From: Methylomonas sp.
GTDB lineage: Bacteria > Pseudomonadota > Gammaproteobacteria > Methylococcales > Methylomonadaceae
DNA: 37,435 nucleotides
Reading direction: 5' to 3'
Assembly (NCBI RefSeq): GCF_023228165.1
Contig: NZ_JALOBS010000039.1
Coordinates: 4,273 to 41,707 of the forward strand
In this document: positions 1 to 8,810 of the stretch, piece after piece
How the letters are laid out: every line of letters begins with the position of its first letter
Numbering within the stretch: the first letter of the stretch is position 1
Translations under genes and position numbers: made by a program
Notes under the pieces: generated by a model
Told to the model about the DNA's origin: nothing
What the model saw: only the letters and a program-made list of their open reading frames with translations
The model's database searches: none

Positions 1-1263
1 GCTTTTATGACGCCGGAGAAGCAGGCCATGATGCAAGGTACAGGCGACATGCAAATGGCGTTGATGTTCCTACTCGGATTGGACTGGCAGATCGCCCGTG
101 ATTGGCAAGCTGTTCGCGATCGCGAAAAGACCCTAGATGAGCTGAAAAAGGCGGCCGGAACCGGTGCGTTCGGTTCAATCATCGGCAAGGCGGCAGACTT
201 GCGCACTGACCTTACCATTCAGGAAGCTCGTCTCAAGAAACTTCACGCAGAAGTTGAGACTTTTCAGATCTTGCCGGAATACCGGGAACTGGAAGTCGAA
301 AGTGCCACGTTAACCCGTCAGCTAAATGAGTTGGCCAACGCCAACACTGTCGACTTCTCTGCTATCCGCGATCTGCAAAGCGCGCTCACCTCCGAGGTTC
401 CTCCTGACCTTGAAGACCTCCAGGCAGTTTATCAAGAAGCAGGCATTGTGCTTCCTGGTTTGGTTAAGCGCCGCTATGAGGACGTGAAGAGCTTTCACGA
501 ATCGGTGGTGCGCAATCGTAAGGACTATCTGTCAAGTGAACTCGAAGCTGCCAAGCTACGCATCGAACTGCGGGATAGTAAAAAGGCACGGCTCGACCAG
601 CGGCGAGGTGAAATCCTAGGTATTCTCAAGAGCCATGGCGCGCTCGAACAGTTCCTCAAGCTGCAAGGGGAGCTGGGACGACTGGAATCCGAAGTGGAAT
701 CGCTAAGACAACGCTTCGAAGCAGCGGAGCAACTCGAAGGTACCAAGAACGAGCTGGAGATAGAGCGCAATCGCCTCATGATTCGCTTGCGGCGCGACTT
801 CGCGGAGCAGAAAGATCGACTGGCGGAAGCCATTGTTGCCTTCGAAGAAACCTCTAAACGCTTGTATGAATCGGCCGGAAGCATGACAGTCGATGAAACC
901 TCCAACGGACCGATATTCAAGTTTCCGATGCAGGGCGAACGCAGCAAGGGCATCAAGAATATGCAGATTTTCTGCTTCGATATGATGCTAATGCGTTTGT
1001 GTGCTAAGCGGCAGATTGGGCCGGGATTTCTGATTCATGACAGTCATCTATTTGATGGCGTTGATGGACGCCAAGTCATCAGTGCATTGCGTCTTGGCTC
1101 AGAGATTGCCCGAGAATTCGGCTTTCAGTATATCGTTACGATGAATGAAGACGACGCTTTCAAGGAAGTCAGCGAGGGCTTCGACCTTAACGATTATTTG
1201 CTGCCTAACCATTTAACCGACGCCACCGAAGACGGTGGATTGTTTGGCATAAGATTTGGGTAG
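1..1263 (+). CDS. DUF2326 domain protein, ABC-three-component type ATPase (5' partial)
   Basis: The reading frame is open to the first base of the window, so the visible 418-residue ORF from the ATG at 7 is probably the C-terminal part of a longer protein; family members usually carry a P-loop near the N terminus, which is not seen here. About residues 35-290 are rich in charged heptad-like helices (a long coiled coil). The C-terminal part has the DUF2326 signature: FPMQGERSKGIKNMQ near residue 306, then a Walker-B-like GFLIHDSHLFDG near residue 339. DUF2326 proteins are the ATPase part of ABC-three-component systems, proposed to act in conflict with phages and plasmids. The gene runs toward the tra block and ends 36 bp from the DUF4400 gene, so it looks like cargo beside the transfer genes. 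Family call is firm; the defence role is inference. Confidence 0.8.
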   Translation, partial: AFMTPEKQAMMQGTGDMQMALMFLLGLDWQIARDWQAVRDREKTLDELKKAAGTGAFGSIIGKAADLRTDLTIQEARLKKLHAEVETFQILPEYRELEVESATLTRQLNELANANTVDFSAIRDLQSALTSEVPPDLEDLQAVYQEAGIVLPGLVKRRYEDVKSFHESVVRNRKDYLSSELEAAKLRIELRDSKKARLDQRRGEILGILKSHGALEQFLKLQGELGRLESEVESLRQRFEAAEQLEGTKNELEIERNRLMIRLRRDFAEQKDRLAEAIVAFEETSKRLYESAGSMTVDETSNGPIFKFPMQGERSKGIKNMQIFCFDMMLMRLCAKRQIGPGFLIHDSHLFDGVDGRQVISALRLGSEIAREFGFQYIVTMNEDDAFKEVSEGFDLNDYLLPNHLTDATEDGGLFGIRFG

Positions 1264-1299
1264 GCTAATAAGGGGGCTGATTAAACCTATGGGCTTCCT

Positions 1300-1932
1300 C
1301 TATACCCGTTTTTGCGTATTGGCCAACAGCACGTTGACGGCATAGGCGATAACAAAAACGCCCACCGGTACGGCTTGCGGTGGAATCGGGAACGGCAAAG
1401 TCAAGCTGACCAGCAACAGATACAGCACGCCCAGAATCAGGTAAAGACTGTAGCGATGTGCCATGGGGCTTGGATAATCGAAATTGGTCTGGCTGATCTT
1501 GCGCCGCACCAGTCCGTCGACGACAAACGGCAGCAAGGCGGCTGCCAGGTACGGTAACCAGATGCAGGCTGTGGTCAGGCGCTTGATCATCTGAAAGATC
1601 GTGTCCCACAGCACGTTCAGTCGACTTTCGATAAAGGGAAACAAATCGTTGCGCCCCACATCCTCGAAGCCTTTGGACATCTGCCGTTCGCGCTCGGTCG
1701 GGATGAAGTAGCGGAACACACTTTCTCGGATACCGGTGCTGACGAACAAACGGTCAAACCAGCGTTGCGCGGTGTGGCTGATTTGAGATTCTTTATCGGC
1801 GCCAAAATAGCCGATCATCATCCGGTCTTCGGCGCGCTGCAGTTCCCGCGTCCAGCGATCCGAAACGAAACTGGCCACCAGAATCACTTCCAGTAGCCAC
1901 AGCATCAGGCTGAACAACAGATTGCGGGTCAT
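1300..1932 (-). CDS. Conjugative element membrane protein, DUF4400 / TIGR03747 family
   Basis: A 210-residue inner-membrane protein. It has an N-terminal transmembrane helix (about residues 5-25), a soluble central part containing YFIPTERERQMSKGFEDVG, and at least three further hydrophobic stretches (about 125-145, 165-185, 188-205). It matches the DUF4400 family found next to TraD in SXT-like ICEs and IncC plasmids (sometimes called TraJ there). The start codon overlaps the TraD stop by 4 bp (1929-1932), so it is translationally coupled as the last gene of traI-traD-DUF4400. Its biochemical role is not established; presumably it assists the coupling protein or channel at the membrane. Confidence 0.85.
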   Translation of the reverse strand: MTRNLLFSLMLWLLEVILVASFVSDRWTRELQRAEDRMMIGYFGADKESQISHTAQRWFDRLFVSTGIRESVFRYFIPTERERQMSKGFEDVGRNDLFPFIESRLNVLWDTIFQMIKRLTTACIWLPYLAAALLPFVVDGLVRRKISQTNFDYPSPMAHRYSLYLILGVLYLLLVSLTLPFPIPPQAVPVGVFVIAYAVNVLLANTQKRV

Positions 1933-3773
1933 GAGCCGGCGCCTTGGCGATCCCGTTGTCGATCGAATTCCGACCGCAGTATCGGCAAGCGGCCTTTGAC
2001 GATGCGGCCGCCGGATAATTTGGCGATGTAATGCAAGTCCGGCAGTTGTCCGAGTAACTGCGGGGCAAACAAATCGCCTTCTTCTTCCATCAGTCGTTCG
2101 CCGACATTGCCGGAAAACACCGTAGGATTGGTCGCGCTAGTGGCTACGCCTTGGGTGCGCATGATGTATTTCAATCGGGTTTTCGGCAGATTGTCGGTTA
2201 TGTACTGCTGTGTTTCACTGTCCATGATTCGCAGCGCGATCAGATTGTTGACGTTACCTAATACCTGACGGGCTTTATCCTGGGAACCGGTACGGGCGGC
2301 AAAATCGGCAAAGGTTTGCGTGGCGATGAACAGCCTAATCTTGGCGCCACGGCCTTTGTTCAAGACTTGAATGAAGGGATCGTTGATGACTTCGGCGGCC
2401 TCGTCGACGAACACATTCACCGGTCTATCCGAGACGCCGTAGTTGTAACGGTCGCCGGCGACGGCCGCTAAATCCGCCAACAAAATCGAACCAATCGCAC
2501 TGCCCACCATGCCATCCGATAACGAGTCCAAACCGATGTAAGCGACTTGGGCTTTTTCGATGATGTGGCCGGTATTGGTAATGGGACGCAAGTCATCCAC
2601 GTCATGCGGATTCGGCGATAGCAAGGGTCCCAAGGAACCCGAGGTCAGCATATTCATGATCGGAATCAAGGAGGCGACCATCTTGCTGAAGTGTGCTCGG
2701 TCGTGTTCGAACAAGGACAACAGGCCTTCCAAATCCAGATTGGGCAATTGATACTGCACGACCTCCCGGTAAAATCGCACCAGGCCTACTGCTTTGGAAT
2801 CGATGTCCTTGGCATTCTTCAGGTAAAGCCGCGCCTCTTGCCGCCAATGGCCCAGGTTATTATCGAAATAACGTTCCAGGGCTTGAATCACCAGCGTCGA
2901 AGGGCCGCCTTCCAAATAACGGCGCAGTTTGACCAAGGTTGGCCGTTCCTCGATCACCATCAAGCCTTGAATCACGTTATCCAGTGATTTTTGCCCAAAG
3001 GCTTTGAACGGATCGTTACTGCTTTCACTGGGCGAAATGGCGCTGATGCGGCTGGCGATTTCCGAAGGCCGGTTGAAATTGTGCAAGGGATCGAGTCGTA
3101 CGCTGTCTTCCGGAAACGCCGGGTGGAAATACACGAAACGATCCGGGCGCTTGGCCAAGGCGCAGGCGCGTTTGGCGCAGACCATCAAATCCTTGTCGCC
3201 CTTGGGGTCGATGATGATCACCGCCTCGCCCCGCAACACAGCTTGCGTCACCAACACGTCAAAAGCGCGGGTTTTGCCGGCACCAGTGGTACCGACCAGC
3301 AGCGTATGGCCGGCGGTATGCTGTAAAGGCTGGCGGATGTCGCTTTCGGATACTTCCAATCCGTGTATCCAGGCCGAGCCCATGCGCTGATGGTCGCTGG
3401 GTATCAAGGTCGAGACATCGCGTTTCAAAATCTCATAGGCCAATTGCGCATGTTTTTGCACCCAATCGAATCCCCAGCCGAACCATAAGGCCTCAGGGTT
3501 CCGCTCCACCATGGCTACCAGCTTCTCGGCATCCAGGTATTGGAATCGAAACTGGCGCAACCGGCGTTTGCGGTACCAGAGACTGATTGCCGGCGACAGC
3601 CGCCAACACGCCATGACCTCACACGCCGTCATCAACCAGTCGAACGGCTCACGCGGCAAGCCTGACCAGCGACTGGTAAAATGCGCCAATCCGGCACCGC
3701 CCAACCAGCCAGTGATGGCATACACCTCAAAGATGGGTCGCCAAGGAAATTGGTAGTCGTAATCGGATTTCAT
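1929..3773 (-). CDS. traD: TraD type IV coupling protein
   Basis: A 614-residue coupling ATPase that brings the relaxase-DNA complex to the type IV secretion channel at the inner membrane. The N terminus has two short hydrophobic segments (about residues 14-32 and 44-65). Walker A is GTTGAGKT at residues 161-168, followed by IIIDPKGD (187-194), and Walker B is VFVDEAAE near 454. IATQTFADFA near 484 is a typical motif III region of VirD4/TraD proteins. It resembles the SXT-type TraD family in length and motif order. The gene overlaps the TraI stop by 4 bp (3770-3773) and the DUF4400 start by 4 bp, so the three form a tightly coupled operon. Confidence 0.95.
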   Translation of the reverse strand: MKSDYDYQFPWRPIFEVYAITGWLGGAGLAHFTSRWSGLPREPFDWLMTACEVMACWRLSPAISLWYRKRRLRQFRFQYLDAEKLVAMVERNPEALWFGWGFDWVQKHAQLAYEILKRDVSTLIPSDHQRMGSAWIHGLEVSESDIRQPLQHTAGHTLLVGTTGAGKTRAFDVLVTQAVLRGEAVIIIDPKGDKDLMVCAKRACALAKRPDRFVYFHPAFPEDSVRLDPLHNFNRPSEIASRISAISPSESSNDPFKAFGQKSLDNVIQGLMVIEERPTLVKLRRYLEGGPSTLVIQALERYFDNNLGHWRQEARLYLKNAKDIDSKAVGLVRFYREVVQYQLPNLDLEGLLSLFEHDRAHFSKMVASLIPIMNMLTSGSLGPLLSPNPHDVDDLRPITNTGHIIEKAQVAYIGLDSLSDGMVGSAIGSILLADLAAVAGDRYNYGVSDRPVNVFVDEAAEVINDPFIQVLNKGRGAKIRLFIATQTFADFAARTGSQDKARQVLGNVNNLIALRIMDSETQQYITDNLPKTRLKYIMRTQGVATSATNPTVFSGNVGERLMEEEGDLFAPQLLGQLPDLHYIAKLSGGRIVKGRLPILRSEFDRQRDRQGAGS

Positions 3774-6121
3774 GGTTTGATCCGTACTTTGATGCCTTGC
3801 CCCCGCCCCATCACTTGGCAGTCAGGATGCTGACTGATTTCGCGTAGGAACTCGTAGCGTTTCAAGTCGGGATGAGCGTCCAGGTAGACCCCGAGTTCAT
3901 CATCAGACACAGTGATCCAGTCGTCTTGCTGATCTGGAGACCTGCGCAGAATTGAAATCCACGCGCCCACCGCCGGAAAATCTTGTCCAGGTTGAACGTG
4001 CTTAATGTCGTCGTGAGTGCTCGGTTTGGCGGAAATAGTGACCGTTGTCGACGTTACCGGAGGCTCTGCCGGTTGTTTCTGGCTCCTTGGTTTGGTTTTG
4101 CTGTCTCGCTGCTTGGTGGGCTTTTGAACGGTCGATGGATTGATTGGATCGATACGATTGTCTGGTTTGACCTCGGCGTTTTCAGTGGGAAATGTATTTG
4201 AAGTGTCATTAGACGGTTGAGTCGATAAACCGCCTATCATGCGCAATAACATCTGCGCTGGTTCCGCGGCCAGTTGTACGACGCGTTGCGGCCCTAGGGT
4301 TTGCACTTTACGCATCGGAGACAACAAATCGGTTACTAACCAGTTTTGATCGACCAATCCTTGAATGAACACATCGCTTTCGATCTGAAGCTTTTGCGGA
4401 ACGTCTGGAAACAGGCAGAACCATTTGCCTTGTCTTTCGAAGATGTCTCCGGCCCATGGCCACAGACCCTGAGCGATCCGTGTCGCGATTTCGATAAGCC
4501 AAGCGCCGGCCAGGCCATGATTGCTGAGCCATAAGGTTTCTGGAACTTGGATGGATTGCGTTTGGATTTGCTCAGTTACGATTTCCACTTGAGAGTCGGC
4601 TGAAGACTGGGCATCGTCATCCACACTCGGCGTGCATGCGTCCTCGACAAGGGTGGTGGTTTTGTCGGTTTCACTGGCCTCCGATTCAACCTGCATTGCA
4701 GGGGATAACGGGACCTGCTCTTGGACATTGCCATCGGGAAAGACAGCCAAGTTTGGCATTTCGCGGTCGGTTGCTGGTGTCTGTGAAACCTGCTTGGGTT
4801 TGATCGGTTTGCGAGGTTTTACCGCTACTGACTTTTCGGGCAATGCCTGGTCGTTGGTTTCGGGTTGAGTTGGCGTATTACGATCCTCATCCTCGACTTC
4901 AAATCCTTCGATCGCGGCCGGCGGCTCATTGCTGAATATCGACTCCAACGATGCCAAACGCAGCATGTAAAATACGGCGTCCAAGTTATCGGGTCGCATA
5001 CGCCAATAGCGGTACTGGCGCCCCTCTGCATCGCGTTTGGGAATGGCCAAACCGCGTTCGATCAAAATATCCGCCAAGGTATCTTCATCGCGCGGAATAC
5101 CGGGCACTTTGTCTTTGGCCAGCAAACCGACTATGTCTTGCGCACCGGTACGCCAGACAATATGCACACCGGATTGGAATCGCCATACTCTGGCGCCTTT
5201 GTCGTTGACCAGCCACTGGCCGGATTTAATCAAGCGCCGCATCGCATCGAACAGATACCGCTCGACCGGCATGCCCAACGCCGCATCGACCGAATGCGCA
5301 TGGGTCTTCAAATCGCGTTCCACGCTTTTGCAGTCAGCGGTAACCACTAGCTCGTAGAGTTTGCTACCGCGATCCAGTCCATGCAACGTTTCCAGTAGCG
5401 CTTGCATGATCTCGGGCCCCGGTTCCAGCAGGTAGGCGCGCGACTCACGCGTCAGCACCCGCTCGATAACCAGTGCCGAAAACTGTTGGTGGCGCTTATG
5501 ACGGTTCTCTCGCCAGCGCAAAAAATAGCGATCGATACGGTGTTGTGCCGCCCAGTCGGTCAAATTTTCGTCGCAGGGATTCCAGGTGTGGTGACCCTGA
5601 CTGTCGGTGACAGCGATGTCGGACACAGGTTTACCGATATCGTGCAATAAACCGGCAAAACACACGGCCAATCGCCAGCGCGGCTCCAAGGTTTTGCGAG
5701 CCTTGGGTGTGGCGTCGGTTGCAAACAGAGAACCTTGCGCAGCTAGCGTTGCCCAATGCGCGACTTCGAGGCCGTGCCGAAACAAACCGCCGGCGCCGCG
5801 ATGGTGATGTGATTCGGAGGCCGGTAACAAGTGACTGAATGCGGCATAGCGGGTAATGACTGGCAGTGCAATCGCCTGATACAACGCATCCGGCAATGCC
5901 AATGCCTGCTCGATCGATTGAATCAGCTCGCTTTGGGTGGCCAGAATACGCTCTACCGATGCCGCGGGCAGCCCCTTCATGAACGGCGGATAGCGTGGAA
6001 TCTCCTCGCCAGACGATGCCGGCGGTGCACTGGCCAAAGCCGATTTGTCGCCCCAAAGACGCTGACTGATACGTTGAATGAAAGATGACGGGGCGTTTTC
6101 CATGACGCCGCATAGTGACAT
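3770..6121 (-). CDS. traI: MobH-family relaxase TraI
   Basis: A protein of about 783 residues with a TraI_2-type relaxase domain at the N terminus. The MobH histidine cluster HHHRGAGGLFRHGLEV lies at residues 105-120 and the HD pair in CFAGLLHDIGKP at 160-161. The middle is low in complexity (runs of Pro, Gln, Thr, Glu), and the C-terminal 70 residues (AWISILRR to GIKVRIKP) look like the DUF1528 TraI C-terminal domain. It nicks oriT and pilots the strand during transfer. I chose the ATG at 6121 because GGAAGGG lies about 10 bp upstream; a TTG at 6145 also keeps the frame open and an ATG at 6103 is possible. The first gene of the minus-strand operon, it is preceded directly by the dyad at 6139-6174. 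Confidence 0.93.
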   Translation of the reverse strand: MSLCGVMENAPSSFIQRISQRLWGDKSALASAPPASSGEEIPRYPPFMKGLPAASVERILATQSELIQSIEQALALPDALYQAIALPVITRYAAFSHLLPASESHHHRGAGGLFRHGLEVAHWATLAAQGSLFATDATPKARKTLEPRWRLAVCFAGLLHDIGKPVSDIAVTDSQGHHTWNPCDENLTDWAAQHRIDRYFLRWRENRHKRHQQFSALVIERVLTRESRAYLLEPGPEIMQALLETLHGLDRGSKLYELVVTADCKSVERDLKTHAHSVDAALGMPVERYLFDAMRRLIKSGQWLVNDKGARVWRFQSGVHIVWRTGAQDIVGLLAKDKVPGIPRDEDTLADILIERGLAIPKRDAEGRQYRYWRMRPDNLDAVFYMLRLASLESIFSNEPPAAIEGFEVEDEDRNTPTQPETNDQALPEKSVAVKPRKPIKPKQVSQTPATDREMPNLAVFPDGNVQEQVPLSPAMQVESEASETDKTTTLVEDACTPSVDDDAQSSADSQVEIVTEQIQTQSIQVPETLWLSNHGLAGAWLIEIATRIAQGLWPWAGDIFERQGKWFCLFPDVPQKLQIESDVFIQGLVDQNWLVTDLLSPMRKVQTLGPQRVVQLAAEPAQMLLRMIGGLSTQPSNDTSNTFPTENAEVKPDNRIDPINPSTVQKPTKQRDSKTKPRSQKQPAEPPVTSTTVTISAKPSTHDDIKHVQPGQDFPAVGAWISILRRSPDQQDDWITVSDDELGVYLDAHPDLKRYEFLREISQHPDCQVMGRGQGIKVRIKP

Positions 6122-6138
6122 AAAATTTTCCGACCCTT

Positions 6139-6174
6139 CCTGCAATAAAGGTCAAATTCGACCTTTATTGCAGG
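6139..6174. promoter_or_regulatory. Perfect 15-bp dyad between traI and the divergent lipoprotein gene
   Basis: CCTGCAATAAAGGTC (6139-6153), spacer AAATTC, then GACCTTTATTGCAGG (6160-6174): a perfect inverted repeat. It ends 18 bp before the traI start codon and lies 57 bp from the plus-strand gene at 6232. The same half-site recurs three times before traF (8811-8896), which suggests a regulator-binding operator for the transfer operons rather than a terminator; there is no following T-run. Confidence 0.75.
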
Positions 6175-6231
6175 ACGATCTGAAAAAATTGTTATTAATG
6201 TACTGCGCTTTCTAATTCGTCTGGAGGCCGC

Positions 6232-6714
6232 ATGAACATTGACAGCATTTTCCCCTATCGTCGCTTTTTTATCCCGATATTTGCCCTGGTGCTGTGCACC
6301 GCTTGCTCAACGCCAGCCGCACGGGATGAGCGTGTCGACGAAATCGTGATCGGATCGATGATGCTTGATTCCAAAGGCCCCTGGCGCTTGGACAGTGCTT
6401 GGCAGGCCGGCGGAATGGGCGGTTCGGCGTTACGGACGGCGTCGATAGAGCATGTCGTCAGTCAAGTGGATTTGCCCAGGCCGCACACGGATACAGATTC
6501 CGCAGTGACTGCAAAAGGCAAAGAAACGAGTCCGAACCAGAGTGCTCCCAGCGTGCCGTTCGGCGACGACCCGTCTCGATTAGAACGCGCTTGGCGCAAG
6601 TATTGTCATCATCAACTCGATTTGACCGAAGCGGAACACGACCTGATCGAGAGTAACCCGCCTCCAGTAACTTCGACATTCCGGCACTGCGATCCACGCA
6701 GCTTGAAAAAGTGA
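6232..6714 (+). CDS. Small putative lipoprotein of the conjugative element
   Basis: A 160-residue protein with a basic N terminus, a hydrophobic core FFIPIFALVLCTAC and a Cys at about residue 25, consistent with a lipoprotein signal although position -3 is Cys instead of Leu or Val. The mature part is polar and has a conserved-looking C-terminal half (WRKYCHHQLDLTEAEHDLI). Similar small lipoproteins occur in ICE transfer modules, but I do not recognise a named function. TGGAGG lies 5 bp before the ATG. It is divergent from traI and only 7 bp upstream of trfA, so it is probably cotranscribed with the replication gene. Confidence 0.6.
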   Translation: MNIDSIFPYRRFFIPIFALVLCTACSTPAARDERVDEIVIGSMMLDSKGPWRLDSAWQAGGMGGSALRTASIEHVVSQVDLPRPHTDTDSAVTAKGKETSPNQSAPSVPFGDDPSRLERAWRKYCHHQLDLTEAEHDLIESNPPPVTSTFRHCDPRSLKK

Positions 6715-6721
6715 GGATGGT

Positions 6722-7588
6722 ATGACCCAAAATACCGGCACATCACTGACCAATCTGACTGAACGCTTCCAGTCATTGACTGAGCGAAAGAAAGCCCAAC
6801 CCCGACGCGTTGAGCCGTTAGCTACGCTTCCCAGCTGGCCAGCCGCTATGCGCGGCACGCCGAATGCCTGTTTGCGCAGTGCCTTGTTTGCTGGCGTGCA
6901 GGGTAATGAGCGGATTGCGTACAAAAAGCGTACCTTACTGGCAGCGGTCGATGGGATCGAAGTTCGTTATCTCGGCGTTCAGCTCAATCAGTCGGATCTG
7001 GACGTCTGGATGCAGATCGTCCATTTGTCCAGAACGCAATTGCCTGGCTTTAGCGTAACCTTCAGTGCGCACGCGTTGCTGATGGCGCTAGGCCGTTCGA
7101 CCGGCAAGAGTCAGCACGAATGGTTGAAAGAATCCATGGCGCGTTTGGGCGGTGCCTTCGTCGAAATTACCTATAACGGTCGGCAGACCTTTGGTGAAAA
7201 AGGCTTCTTGCGCTACCACCGCGACGAAGTGACCCAACGCTATGTGGTGGAACTGACCGAATCGATGCTGCGACTGTTCGAAGAGGGATACACCCATATC
7301 GAATTCGAACAGCGGCAGCAATTGCGTAAACATCCACTGGCGCTATGGCTGCATGGCTTCCTGTCGTCGCATGCCGCACCGTATCCGTTGAAACTGCAAA
7401 CGCTTTACCAACTTAGCGGCAGTAGCACCAAAAACCCCCGCGACTTCAAACTACGGATGCGAAAAGCCTTGCAAGCTTTGGTCATGATCGGTGCTTTGGA
7501 GAATTTTGAAATCAATGAGGATGTCGTCAAGGTCAAAAAACAACCGACGCCGACGCAAAAACGGCATCTTGAGCTCAATCAACACTGA
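6722..7588 (+). CDS. trfA: TrfA-type plasmid replication initiator
   Basis: A 288-residue protein matching the TrfA family of iteron-binding replication initiators. It has the family's core RYLGVQLNQSDLDVWMQIVHLS (about residues 80-101), FSAHALLMALGRSTGKSQHEWLKESMARL, and the C-terminal winged-helix region HPLALWLHGFLSSHAAPYPLKLQTLYQLSGS followed by FKLRMRKAL. TrfA binds iterons in oriV, opens the adjacent AT-rich DNA and recruits the host DnaA/DnaB machinery. Eight 17-bp iterons start 10 bp after its stop codon, so gene and origin form one compact replicon. This is the best evidence that the element can exist as a plasmid. It sits between transfer modules that in SXT/IncC elements accompany other replication genes. 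Confidence 0.9.
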   Translation: MTQNTGTSLTNLTERFQSLTERKKAQPRRVEPLATLPSWPAAMRGTPNACLRSALFAGVQGNERIAYKKRTLLAAVDGIEVRYLGVQLNQSDLDVWMQIVHLSRTQLPGFSVTFSAHALLMALGRSTGKSQHEWLKESMARLGGAFVEITYNGRQTFGEKGFLRYHRDEVTQRYVVELTESMLRLFEEGYTHIEFEQRQQLRKHPLALWLHGFLSSHAAPYPLKLQTLYQLSGSSTKNPRDFKLRMRKALQALVMIGALENFEINEDVVKVKKQPTPTQKRHLELNQH

Positions 7589-7597
7589 ACAAAAAGG

Positions 7598-7794
7598 CAC
7601 GGCATTCGACTGACGCACTTTTAGCCCGGTCGATGCCACCCCGACACGGCATTCGGCTGACGGGCACACGGCATGCGACTGACAGAGGCACGGCATTCGG
7701 CTAACAAGGTAACGGCATTCGACTGACACCCCACGGCATTCGGCTAACGCAAAGCACGGCATTCGGCTGACAAAACACACGGCATTCGACTAAC
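7598..7794 (+). repeat. oriV iteron array, eight 17-bp repeats
   Basis: Consensus CACGGCATTCGRCTRAC. Copies begin at 7598, 7645, 7667, 7689, 7711, 7732, 7755 and 7778. From the second copy on the spacing is 21-23 bp, that is two helical turns, so all sites face the same side of the DNA. The 47-bp step after copy 1 leaves room for one lost copy. Copy 3 reads ATGCG instead of ATTCG and copy 5 begins with A. All copies have the same orientation, as expected for Rep-binding iterons. Confidence 0.93.
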
Positions 7795-7923
7795 GCTCGG
7801 TCAATTTTTTGAAATCGCTGCAAGACACGATTGACGTGGCCTGCAGCGATTTTCAACGACTCGAAAAAACGGGTGCTAATCTATTTATAATCTTTTTTTA
7901 ATCTAAATATAGGACCGCTGCCC

Positions 7924-7932
7924 TGTGGATAA
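7924..7932 (-). promoter_or_regulatory. DnaA box
   Basis: TGTGGATAA, the exact reverse complement of the strong DnaA box TTATCCACA. It lies just beyond the AT-rich segment of the predicted oriV. Confidence 0.75.
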
Positions 7933-7972
7933 CTTTGGGCCTTGGCCTTCCAATCAGCAGCGTCATCGACAC

Positions 7973-8443
7973 TCAGCGCAAACCTGTTTCCATGGCTTTT
8001 TGAAACTGCAAATAGGCATCGCGCAGTTTGCCTAGCATGGCCATTTGCTTACGGATATCGGCGAATTCGTTTTCCAAGGTTTCTACCAGTTGCTGTTCCC
8101 AGTCGGGCTCACCCTTCAATATCCGCTGCAAGGGATAGTGATAGCCAGGACCTTTTTTCAGGTATTGGCAGATCGGTTTATTCTGACCATTTTGGCGCAG
8201 GGTGGCCATTCGGTACCACTCGATGCTAAATGACAGCCGACTTTCACGGCGCCGAATTCTAAGTCCAATACGGCCGCGCTCTTTGGTAGCCACGTGTTGG
8301 TGTCGCTGATTCAATTGTCGCCAGTAATCATCCACCAACATGCGGGCATGGGCATGCAATTGCTCGGCTTTGTTCTCCAGCCAGGACAAGACGACAGCAT
8401 CAGTCGGCAATAAGGGTTCTTTCTCGATATCGTCGCTTTTCAT
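7973..8443 (-). CDS. mobI: MobI-like conjugative transfer protein
   Basis: A 156-residue, highly charged, mostly helical protein without signal or membrane segments. The segment KERGRIGLRIRRRESRLSFSIEWYRMATLR (about residues 54-83) followed by YLKKGPGYHYP and a C-terminal helix FADIRKQMAMLGKLRDAYLQF agrees with my memory of the MobI(A/C) family, the oriT accessory factor of SXT and IncC elements; I could not align it. AGGA lies 8 bp before the ATG. It is divergent from traF across about 490 bp rich in dyads, and in SXT/IncC elements oriT lies directly upstream of mobI, so the context agrees with the call. If the family call is wrong it remains a plasmid DNA-processing or regulatory protein candidate. 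Confidence 0.62.
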   Translation of the reverse strand: MKSDDIEKEPLLPTDAVVLSWLENKAEQLHAHARMLVDDYWRQLNQRHQHVATKERGRIGLRIRRRESRLSFSIEWYRMATLRQNGQNKPICQYLKKGPGYHYPLQRILKGEPDWEQQLVETLENEFADIRKQMAMLGKLRDAYLQFQKAMETGLR

Positions 8444-8464
8444 GAATTTTCCTAATACTTAACT

Positions 8465-8717
8465 TCAGGGATTTAGAGTGATCGTCCCTGAGGGATTTTT
8501 GGGGGGATTTTCCGGTATGACACAGGGCTAGAGCTAAAAACCTGTACAGACACACCGCCCCTGCGTCCCTGAATGATCAGGGATTCAGACAGTGAAAAAT
8601 CGCCAGGTTGGCATCGATGTTCCCTGGTAAAGGGGTTATCGGCCTATCCCTGTTCAGACACGGCGCCTAGCGAATGGCTGAAAAAGTTTGCCGAATGTCC
8701 CTGATAGATCAGGGACA
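8465..8717. other. Candidate oriT: dyad-rich intergenic region
   Basis: The 7-mer TCCCTGA or its complement occurs six times in three inverted pairs: 8465-8471 with 8485-8491; 8566-8572 with 8577-8583; and inside a perfect 10-bp-arm palindrome TGTCCCTGAT-AG-ATCAGGGACA at 8696-8717. The last is flanked on both sides by GCCGAA. Partial copies (TCCCTG) occur near 8631 and 8647. No ORF fits the region. Its position upstream of the mobI-like gene matches the location of oriT in SXT/IncC elements. It could instead be an operator or partition site. Confidence 0.5.
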
Positions 8718-8810
8718 TGCCGAACGGAAATCCTGCACAGGTTTATGAACTGAGTCTGATCACAACCTGTCGCGGATTCTAGGAGTGGGAAAAGCCTGCG
8801 GCCTGACAAC

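Larger units (their letters stand above)
7598..7932 (+). other. Predicted vegetative origin of replication (oriV)
   Basis: The order is iterons (7598-7794), an inverted repeat (7812-7822 with 7842-7852, 11-bp arms AAATCGCTGCA/TGCAGCGATTT), a strongly AT-rich segment (about 7866-7912) that could be the melting region, and a perfect DnaA box TGTGGATAA at 7924-7932. This is the usual architecture of an iteron plasmid origin controlled by TrfA. The inverted repeat could also act as a trfA terminator or an auxiliary origin element. Confidence 0.85.

Noticed and set aside
525..956. Minus-strand ORF of 143 codons
   Set aside because: It is a shadow of the DUF2326 gene: Ser/Arg-rich, no ribosome site, no family resemblance.
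7598..7794. CRISPR array
   Set aside because: Repeats of 17 bp with gaps of only 4-6 bp are iterons next to a replication initiator, not repeats with 30-bp spacers.
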